A DNA stretch of 64,000 nucleotides from Tenggerimyces flavus (GTDB lineage: Bacteria > Actinomycetota > Actinomycetes > Propionibacteriales > Actinopolymorphaceae): contig NZ_JAFBCM010000001.1 of the NCBI RefSeq assembly GCF_016907715.1, positions 3,782,001 through 3,846,000 on the forward strand. The letters run 5' to 3'. Position numbers and translations under genes: made by a program. The stretch's first letter is position 1, and the number at the start of each line of letters is the position of its first letter. The notes below the pieces were generated by a model. It was not told the DNA's origin. It made no database searches and was given only the letters and a program-made list of their open reading frames with translations. Shown piece by piece: positions 58,615-64,000 of this stretch.

Positions 58615-59172
58615 CTACCGGCAGAACTCAGGGACGATGCCGTTGAGGTTCTTGACGTAGCGCGCGGTCAGCCAGCGGCCGTCGTAGAGCTGGTACCAGC
58701 GGTCGTTGCCGCCGACCTCGTCGCCCGACACCTTGCAGATCGCGTTGAGCTTGGCGCCGTACTTCAGGCTGCCCGCCGCTGCTCCATCGAGGCTTGGCGT
58801 GGTGCGGAGCTTGACCGACGGCTTCGCGGTGACCTGACCATCGGGCGGGCCGAGGTTGCAGTAGTGCGGCGACTTCCCGGCGTCCTCGATGTTGCGCGCG
58901 GCGGCGTAGCGCCAGGTGTTGCCGGACTGGACGCGATACCAGAACCGGTTGCCGTCGACCTCCGGGCCTTCGACCTTACAGGCGATCGTGACCTTGGTGC
59001 CCTTCTTCAGGACGCTGAGCAGCTCCGCGGCTGGTGTCGGGAACGAGCGAACGTTCAACGAGGCGGTCGCTTCGCCCTTGTACACCTCGGCATTCGCGGG
59101 CTGAGCGAGAACGGTGAGGCCGACGAGAGTGGCGGCGAACATGGCGGTGGTGGCTGTGGTGGTGCGGATCAT
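58615..59172 (-). CDS. Secreted protein with two bacterial SH3 domains
   Basis: 185 residues. A signal peptide (MIRTTTATTAMFAATLVGLT, PANA) is followed by two SH3-like modules (ASLNVRSFPTPAAELLSVLK with YRVQSGNTWRYAAARNI; VKLRTTPSLDGAAAGSLKYG with YQLYDGRWLTARYVK). Each has two Cys that could form a disulfide. Bacterial SH3 modules bind cell-wall peptides. It overlaps the AbiEi-like gene by ATGA with an AAGGAAG site inside the upstream gene, an odd pairing of a secreted and a cytoplasmic protein. Confidence 0.85.
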   Translation of the reverse strand: MIRTTTATTAMFAATLVGLTVLAQPANAEVYKGEATASLNVRSFPTPAAELLSVLKKGTKVTIACKVEGPEVDGNRFWYRVQSGNTWRYAAARNIEDAGKSPHYCNLGPPDGQVTAKPSVKLRTTPSLDGAAAGSLKYGAKLNAICKVSGDEVGGNDRWYQLYDGRWLTARYVKNLNGIVPEFCR

Positions 59173-60134
59173 GCGACTGCTTCCTTTCGGGAGGCTCGGT
59201 CGAACGCCTGCTGGACGCGTTCGCCCAGGGCGTGGCGGTTGGCGGGATACAGGTCGCTCCAGGTCACGCGTACGACCTGGTAGCCCAGATCGAGCAGCTC
59301 GGCCTCGCGTCTTCGTTCGCGGCGCACGACGATGTCGGGGTCCTCGCCGTCCCGGAGGCCGCGGTGGTACGGCGACCGCCCGTCGAACTCGGCGACCGTC
59401 AGGTGCTCGCGGAAGTAGAAGTCGCACCGGTCATGCTCGTCGAGGGAGACCGCCGCCTGGAGGGCGGGAGCCGGCAGGTCGAGCTCGGCGAACACGACCC
59501 GGGCCAACGACTCCCCAGCCGACTCCGATCGCCCGTCCGCGAACGCGATCACCCGCCCGGCGGCCCCGGAACCACTCTGGTCCCGCACAGCGTCGAGCGC
59601 ATGGACCAACCACGCCCGGAGCACGCCGAGCCGGATCGCGGAGTCCGCGGCGACGACGGCCGACTCGTACGGGCCGACGCGTGCCACGTCGATGACCGTC
59701 CGGGCCGCCGAGGTGATCGGCAGCTCGTCCTGCAGCGTGAACTCGCCCGGCGTCAACTGGCCCGCGTGCTCGTGCAATCCCACCGTGAGCTGGGACGTCT
59801 CCAGGTCGGTCCGGGTCACGTGGACCCGCGCGAGGTTGGGCTGGTGTAAGGCGAACCCCCAGGCCGCGGCCGCGGACCAGTGGCTGACCACCGCCGGCGC
59901 ATCGAGCCGCAGCAGGACGGCCCTGACCATCAGCAGGTGCCGCTGGACGGCGTCAGCGGAGGTCCAGACGGCACGCTCGACGAAGACGTCAGGGCGTATT
60001 CGGTGCCAGGCCAGCTCTCGTACGCACCGGTCGACGTGAGCGTCGTCGTAGCCGGCGGCGAGCGCCTGCTGGCGGGTGAACAGGCCGTGCTGGTGGGCGG
60101 CGATGGCCTCGAGGGTCGAGTGCAGTGGGTTCAT
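59169..60134 (-). CDS. AbiEi-type antitoxin domain with DUF559-like nuclease fold
   Basis: 321 residues. N-terminal winged helix (ITLEAIAAHQHGLF-like STLEAIAAHQHGLFTRQQAL, ELAWHRIRPDVF) of the AbiEi_4 type, central (SHWSAAAAWGF, TSAARTVIDVAR), and a C-terminal DUF559/very-short-patch-repair-like block: RCDFYFREHLTVAEFDG, RERRREAELLDLGYQVVRVT. No AbiEii nucleotidyltransferase is nearby. Such orphan proteins are common in actinobacteria; function unknown. ATG at 60134 has AAGGTGG before it; GTG at 60143 is an alternative. Confidence 0.8.
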   Translation of the reverse strand: MNPLHSTLEAIAAHQHGLFTRQQALAAGYDDAHVDRCVRELAWHRIRPDVFVERAVWTSADAVQRHLLMVRAVLLRLDAPAVVSHWSAAAAWGFALHQPNLARVHVTRTDLETSQLTVGLHEHAGQLTPGEFTLQDELPITSAARTVIDVARVGPYESAVVAADSAIRLGVLRAWLVHALDAVRDQSGSGAAGRVIAFADGRSESAGESLARVVFAELDLPAPALQAAVSLDEHDRCDFYFREHLTVAEFDGRSPYHRGLRDGEDPDIVVRRERRREAELLDLGYQVVRVTWSDLYPANRHALGERVQQAFDRASRKEAVA

Positions 60135-60243
60135 GTCCACCACCTTGCGGCAGTGGAACGGTCACCGGGAGCCGGGCGGATCGATCTGTGGACAACCCGC
60201 CGATCCGGCTACCTGTGGACGAAAACGAGGCCCATCAGTTGAG

Positions 60244-61524
60244 CTACAGGCGCACCTTCGACCACTTCTGTCCGCCGTCCGTCGTACGGAACAGCTTCCC
60301 GTCGAGGTCGAGCACGTAGCCCACGTTCTTGTTGGTGAACCCCGCGAACGTCGGCTGGCCCAGCTCCTTGATCGGAACGGTCTGGGACTTGCCCTGGTCG
60401 GACAGGATCTCCACCTGCCCGGGCACGGCGATGATTGTCGACGACGAGGTCCGGGCGCCGACCAGGACGGTGTTCGGCAGCGACTTCTCGGCCTCGACCG
60501 GATCCCACGAACGCCCAGCGTCGTGCGACACGAACACCGCAGCCGCGGTGCCGGTCGGGCAGCTCAGCCAGACCGAGTCCGCCGTCACCGACAGCGTTCC
60601 GCCCGACAGGTCCGGCGAGCACGGCGAGGCGAAGCGGGAGAACTCCGCGCCGCCGTTCGACGACGCCGCGGTCACGCCCTCGTCCGTGGAACGGTCCGCG
60701 ATCACCACGATCGAGCCCACCACGGCCAGGTCGCTGGGATCGGAGAGCTCCACGTCCAGCTCAGTCCACTCGTCGGACGCGACCGGCGAGCCCCAGGCTG
60801 ACCACTTGTCGCCGTCCTTGACCAGCGCGATCGCCCGGCCGGACGCGATCTCCAGCCGCTCGACCTTGCCGGACAACGAGTCCACCTTCGACCACGTCGA
60901 GCCGCCGTCGTGGGTGGCCCACAGCGCGCGGCCGTACGCCCAGCCGTTGTCGCCGTCGACGGCGAACCGGATCGAGCTGATCGAGTCGGCCTTCAGCTCG
61001 TTCGTCCCCGCCGCGACCGTCGCCTCGATGGTCGCGACCGGCGTGAACGTCTTGCCGCCGTCGGTGGTCGTCATCACGTCGGCGGTGCCTGTCGTTCCCT
61101 TGCCCAGCAGCCAGAACCTGTCCGGGCCGGCGGCGGTGAGCGACACGGGAGTGAACTCGGCGATCTCCTGGTTCCTGAACGTGTCCCCGGTGGTGTCCGT
61201 CGACTCCGGCGACGGGCCGGCGTCGGCCGGGCCAGGCTGGCTCGACCCAGCCGCGCCCGACTCGTCCTGCAGGGCCTTTTCCTTGCCGTCGCTCGCCACG
61301 GTCACGTTGCCGTTGCCGTTGGGCAGCACGTTCGCCAGGTAGCCCACGCCACCAGCCCCGCCTGCCACGACGAGGACGGCCGCGGCGGTCAGGCCGATGT
61401 TGCGACGTACGCGACGCCGCTTGGCGCCCTCACGCACCTTCCGCAACGTGCTGTCGGTGTCGGCATCCACCCGCCAGCTGTCGTCGCTCAGCAGGTGACG
61501 GACACGGTCCTCTAGGGGGTCCAC
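60244..61524 (-). CDS. Membrane-anchored BNR propeller, putative partner of ECF sigma factor
   Basis: 426 residues. Residues 1-40 cytoplasmic and basic, a transmembrane helix ~43-67 (IGLTAAAVLVVAGGAGGVGY), a Ser/Pro/Thr linker, then an extracellular beta-propeller with four Asp boxes (TTTDGGKTFTPV, ATHDGGSTWSKV, VSHDAGRSWDPV, RTTDGGQKWSKV). The start overlaps the sigma-factor gene by 13 nt, so the pair is coupled. No zinc-binding anti-sigma motif is seen, so anti-sigma activity is only suggested by position. Confidence 0.8.
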   Translation of the reverse strand: MDPLEDRVRHLLSDDSWRVDADTDSTLRKVREGAKRRRVRRNIGLTAAAVLVVAGGAGGVGYLANVLPNGNGNVTVASDGKEKALQDESGAAGSSQPGPADAGPSPESTDTTGDTFRNQEIAEFTPVSLTAAGPDRFWLLGKGTTGTADVMTTTDGGKTFTPVATIEATVAAGTNELKADSISSIRFAVDGDNGWAYGRALWATHDGGSTWSKVDSLSGKVERLEIASGRAIALVKDGDKWSAWGSPVASDEWTELDVELSDPSDLAVVGSIVVIADRSTDEGVTAASSNGGAEFSRFASPCSPDLSGGTLSVTADSVWLSCPTGTAAAVFVSHDAGRSWDPVEAEKSLPNTVLVGARTSSSTIIAVPGQVEILSDQGKSQTVPIKELGQPTFAGFTNKNVGYVLDLDGKLFRTTDGGQKWSKVRL

Positions 61525-62048
61525 GTGGCGTCCTCCTGGTTGGGCAGTTGGTCCCGCAGCTTCGCGAGAGCCTTGAACGTCTGACTCTTCACCGTTCCGA
61601 CCGAGCAGCCGAGCATCTCCGCGACCTGCCGTTCGGACAGGTCCTCGGCGAACCGCAGCACGATCACCGCGCGCTGCTTGCGCGGGAGCGACGACAAGGC
61701 GGTCTGCAGGGCCTGGTCGGGGACCTTCATGTCGGCGTCCTCGACCCGGTCCGGCACCTCGTCGGTGAGGTACTCGCGGCGTCGCTTCCGCCAGATGCTG
61801 ACGTTCCGGTTGACCATGGTCCGCCGGACGTAGCCCTCGGGATCGTCGCGTTGCCGGAGCCGCGACCAGGAGTTCAGCGTACGTTCGAGCGCGTCCTGGA
61901 CCAGATCCGCCGCGGCGTCGGCGCTGCCGGTCAGCATGTGACCGAACCGCAGCAGCTCGGGCATCCGGTTCCGCACGAACGCATCGAACGCCTCCTCCTC
62001 ATCGCTCCGCACTCGAGTCCTCCCGCCTCGACCGGCGGCTGTGACCAT
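61512..62048 (-). CDS. SigE-family ECF RNA polymerase sigma factor
   Basis: 178 residues. Region 2 (FDAFVRNRMPELLRFGHMLT, DLVQDALERTLNSW, DDPEGYVRRTMVNRN) and region 4 (ALSSLPRKQRAVIVLRFAED, VAEMLGCSVGTVKSQTFKAL). This is the actinobacterial SigE-type ECF family. ATG at 62048 is chosen; a longer frame lacks support. Its gene overlaps that of a membrane propeller protein, which may be its regulator. Confidence 0.92.
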   Translation of the reverse strand: MVTAAGRGGRTRVRSDEEEAFDAFVRNRMPELLRFGHMLTGSADAAADLVQDALERTLNSWSRLRQRDDPEGYVRRTMVNRNVSIWRKRRREYLTDEVPDRVEDADMKVPDQALQTALSSLPRKQRAVIVLRFAEDLSERQVAEMLGCSVGTVKSQTFKALAKLRDQLPNQEDATWTP

Positions 62049-62067
62049 GGACGCACAGCCCTCACCA

Positions 62068-62098
62068 GTAGGTTGCCCGATGCCTACCGTAGGTTGCC
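62068..62098. promoter_or_regulatory. Direct repeat upstream of ECF sigma gene
   Basis: GTAGGTTGCC occurs at 62068-62077 and 62089-62098, spaced 21 bp start to start (two helical turns). On the minus strand it reads GGCAACCTAC, with an AACC core like ECF -35 boxes. It could be an activator or autoregulatory site. Confidence 0.35.
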
Positions 62099-62207
62099 GT
62101 ATCGGGTACCGAACCTGCGCGAAACGCGCCCTGTACTGCACAAATAGGCACACCTAGGTACGAAAATAGCTCGACGTGACCGCTCGCGCGGCGCGTACGG
62201 TGCCCTC

Positions 62208-63275
62208 ATGCGCGCGTTGATCCTGTCTGGCGGCTCCGGAACGAGGCTGCGGCCGATCACGCACACGTCGGCCAAACAGCTGGTCCCGGTAGCCAACAAA
62301 CCCGTGCTCTTCTACGGCCTGGAATCGGTGGCCGAGGCGGGGATCACCGAGGTCGGGATCGTCGTGGGGGACACCGCCGAGGAGATCCAGGACGCGGTCG
62401 GGGACGGGTCGCGGTTCGGGCTGGATGTGACGTACGTCTCGCAGGACGCGCCGCGCGGGCTCGCGCACGCGGTGATGATCGCCCGCGACTTCCTCGGCGA
62501 CGAGGACTTCGTCATGTACCTGGGGGACAACTTCGTCATCGGCGGCATCGCCGATGTGGTCGCGTCGTTCCGTAAGGAGCGGCCGGACGCGTCGATCCTG
62601 CTCCAGCACGTGCCGAACCCGTCCGCGTTCGGCGTGGCCTCGCTGGACCCCGACGGGCGGGTCGTGCGGCTGGAGGAGAAGCCGAAGGACACGGAGAGCG
62701 ACCTCGCGTTGGTCGGGGTCTACCTGTTCACGCCGGTGATCCACGAGGCGGTCCGCCAGCTCGTGCCGTCGGCGCGCGGCGAGTACGAGATCACGGACGC
62801 TCTGCAGTGGCTGATCGATCAGGGGCGCGACGTGGCCTCGACCGTGATCACCGGATACTGGAAGGACACCGGGAACGTCGCGGACATGCTCGAGGTGAAC
62901 CGCTCGGTGCTGGAGACCCTGACGCCGTCGACCGCGGGCGAGGTCGACGCGGAGTCGGAGCTCATCGGCCGGGTCGTGCTCTCGCCCGGCGCTTCGGTGG
63001 TCCGGTCGCGGATCGTCGGGCCGGCGATCATCGGCGCGGGGACGCGCATCGTGGACTCGTACGTGGGTCCGTTCACGTCGATCCAGCACGACTGCCGGAT
63101 CGTCGACTCCGAGATCGAGTACTCGATCGTGCTGCACGACTCGTCGATCGAGGGTGTGCGGCGGATCGAGGCGTCGCTCATCGGCCACCACGTGGAGGTC
63201 ACGCCGTCGCCGCGGATGCCGCGAGCGCACCGGTTCGTGCTCGGCGATCACAGCAAGGTGCAGATCAGCTCATGA
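62208..63275 (+). CDS. rmlA: Glucose-1-phosphate thymidylyltransferase, long (StrD-like) form
   Basis: 355 residues: nucleotidyltransferase domain (MRALILSGGSGTRLRPITH, KPVLFYGLE, YLGDNFV, EEKPKD, YWKDTGN) plus a C-terminal left-handed beta-helix (RIVGPAIIGAGTRIVDSYVG). It makes dTDP-glucose for activated deoxysugars; the long form is typical of natural-product and cell-wall sugar clusters. TACGGT (62196-62201) lies 6 nt before ATG, a leaderless start. ATGA-coupled to rmlB. Confidence 0.93.
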   Translation: MRALILSGGSGTRLRPITHTSAKQLVPVANKPVLFYGLESVAEAGITEVGIVVGDTAEEIQDAVGDGSRFGLDVTYVSQDAPRGLAHAVMIARDFLGDEDFVMYLGDNFVIGGIADVVASFRKERPDASILLQHVPNPSAFGVASLDPDGRVVRLEEKPKDTESDLALVGVYLFTPVIHEAVRQLVPSARGEYEITDALQWLIDQGRDVASTVITGYWKDTGNVADMLEVNRSVLETLTPSTAGEVDAESELIGRVVLSPGASVVRSRIVGPAIIGAGTRIVDSYVGPFTSIQHDCRIVDSEIEYSIVLHDSSIEGVRRIEASLIGHHVEVTPSPRMPRAHRFVLGDHSKVQISS

Positions 63276-64000
63276 GGGTCCTGGTGACGGGTGGCGCGGG
63301 CTTCATCGGGTCGCACTTCGTGCGTACGTTCGCGGGCGACGTCACTGTGTTGGACAAGCTCACGTACGCGGGCAATCTGGCCAACCTCGCTCCCGTTCGT
63401 GACCGGATCTCCTTTGTCCATGGGGACATCTGCGATGCGGCGCTGGTCGACTCGGTGATGGGCGGGCACGACGCGGTCGTGCACTTCGCGGCCGAGTCGC
63501 ACGTCGACCGGTCGATCCGCGGCGCGGCGGACTTCGTGCAGACGAACGTCGTGGGGACGCAGACGTTGCTCGACGCTGCCCTGCGGCACGGGGTGGGGAC
63601 GTTCGTGCACGTGTCGACCGACGAGGTGTACGGGTCGATCGACGTCGGCTCCTGGCCGGAAACCGATCCGGTGCGGCCGACCTCGCCGTACGCCGCGTCG
63701 AAGGCGTCGAGCGACCTGATCGCGCTGTCGTACCACCGCACGCATGGGCTCGACGTGCGCGTGACGCGGTGCGCGAACAACTACGGGCCGTACCAACACC
63801 CGGAGAAGGTGATCCCGCTGTTCGTCACGACGCTGCTCGACGGCGGGCAGGTGCCTTTGTACGGCGACGGGCTGAACGTGCGCGACTGGCTGCACGTCTC
63901 CGACCACTGCGCGGGGATCACCGCGGTGCTGGAGCGGGGGCGGCCCGGTGAGATCTACAACGTCGGTGGGGGTTTCGAGCTCACCAACCGCGAGCTCACC
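63272..64000 (+). CDS. rmlB: dTDP-glucose 4,6-dehydratase, 3' end beyond window
   Basis: The first 243 residues of an extended SDR are visible: TGGAGFIGSHFVR at the N-terminus, AGNLANL, FAAESHVDRSI, STDEVYGSI, SPYAASKASSD with the catalytic Tyr/Lys, TRCANNYGPYQHPEK, and NVRDWLHVSDH. It dehydrates dTDP-glucose to the 4-keto-6-deoxy sugar. ATG overlaps the rmlA stop. The gene and probably further deoxysugar genes continue to the right. Confidence 0.95.
   Translation, partial: MRVLVTGGAGFIGSHFVRTFAGDVTVLDKLTYAGNLANLAPVRDRISFVHGDICDAALVDSVMGGHDAVVHFAAESHVDRSIRGAADFVQTNVVGTQTLLDAALRHGVGTFVHVSTDEVYGSIDVGSWPETDPVRPTSPYAASKASSDLIALSYHRTHGLDVRVTRCANNYGPYQHPEKVIPLFVTTLLDGGQVPLYGDGLNVRDWLHVSDHCAGITAVLERGRPGEIYNVGGGFELTNRELT

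Noticed and set aside
59169-60134. Complete AbiE toxin-antitoxin system
   Set aside because: No AbiEii-type nucleotidyltransferase lies on either side; only the antitoxin-like domain is present.

Overview
The window is a high-GC actinobacterial chromosome segment with dense, mostly bidirectional gene packing. Many genes overlap by ATGA, GTGA or TGATG, and many start with GTG or TTG. ThyX, ClgR, PgsA, FtsK, an F420-type LLM oxidoreductase, a SigE-type ECF sigma factor and leaderless starts (TANNNT followed 6-8 nt later by the start codon) all point to Actinomycetia. A soil member of Propionibacteriales (for example a Kribbella or Actinopolymorpha relative) is plausible but not shown. I saw no tRNA, rRNA, CRISPR array, integrase or transposase, so the dispersed elements here are non-coding palindromes, not insertion sequences.

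Layout. 1-5.2 kb: CGNR zinc-finger regulator (cut by the window edge), LacI regulator, a papain-like peptidase with a partner protein that shares its C-terminal module, and a secreted GH18 chitinase. 5.3-11.1 kb: thyX, a SCO6745-like protein, a short threonyl-tRNA synthetase behind a threonine leader-peptide attenuator, and dapA-rnj. 11.1-15 kb: multicopper oxidase with a membrane protein, and a PadR regulator driving two tandem membrane paralogues. 15-23.3 kb: housekeeping block with a secreted propeller, ftsK, an XRE/DUF2975 pair, and rimO-pgsA-pncC-clgR. 23.3-30.4 kb: mixed catabolic, repair and regulatory genes, including a decayed SDR. 30.4-36.5 kb: stand-alone nuoB, a 750-bp non-coding region packed with inverted repeats, a TetR regulator whose likely operator also lies upstream of nuoB, and an ABC importer operon behind paired LacI-type operators. 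36.5-44 kb: KTSC protein, ion transporter with CBS protein, glpK-glpF divergent from glpD, and a glycoside-hydrolase-like secreted protein. 44-49.5 kb: zinc-ribbon proteins and a LysR-amidase-SDR operon, then an LLM oxidoreductase. 49.6-57.5 kb: Lhr helicase, an ABC-F protein with a 7-codon leader ORF, and a serine hydrolase divergent from a TetR gene with twin operators. 58-64 kb: GNAT, SH3 protein, AbiEi/DUF559-like protein, ECF sigma factor with a membrane propeller partner, and rmlA-rmlB running off the right edge.

The strongest leads are regulatory and structural: (1) the Thr-Thr-Thr leader and terminator ahead of the editing-less thrS; (2) the MAFYHYL leader ahead of the ABC-F gene; (3) three families of dispersed intergenic palindromes, one with compensatory base changes; (4) the TetR operator shared with nuoB; (5) the peptidase and partner that share a C-terminal module.
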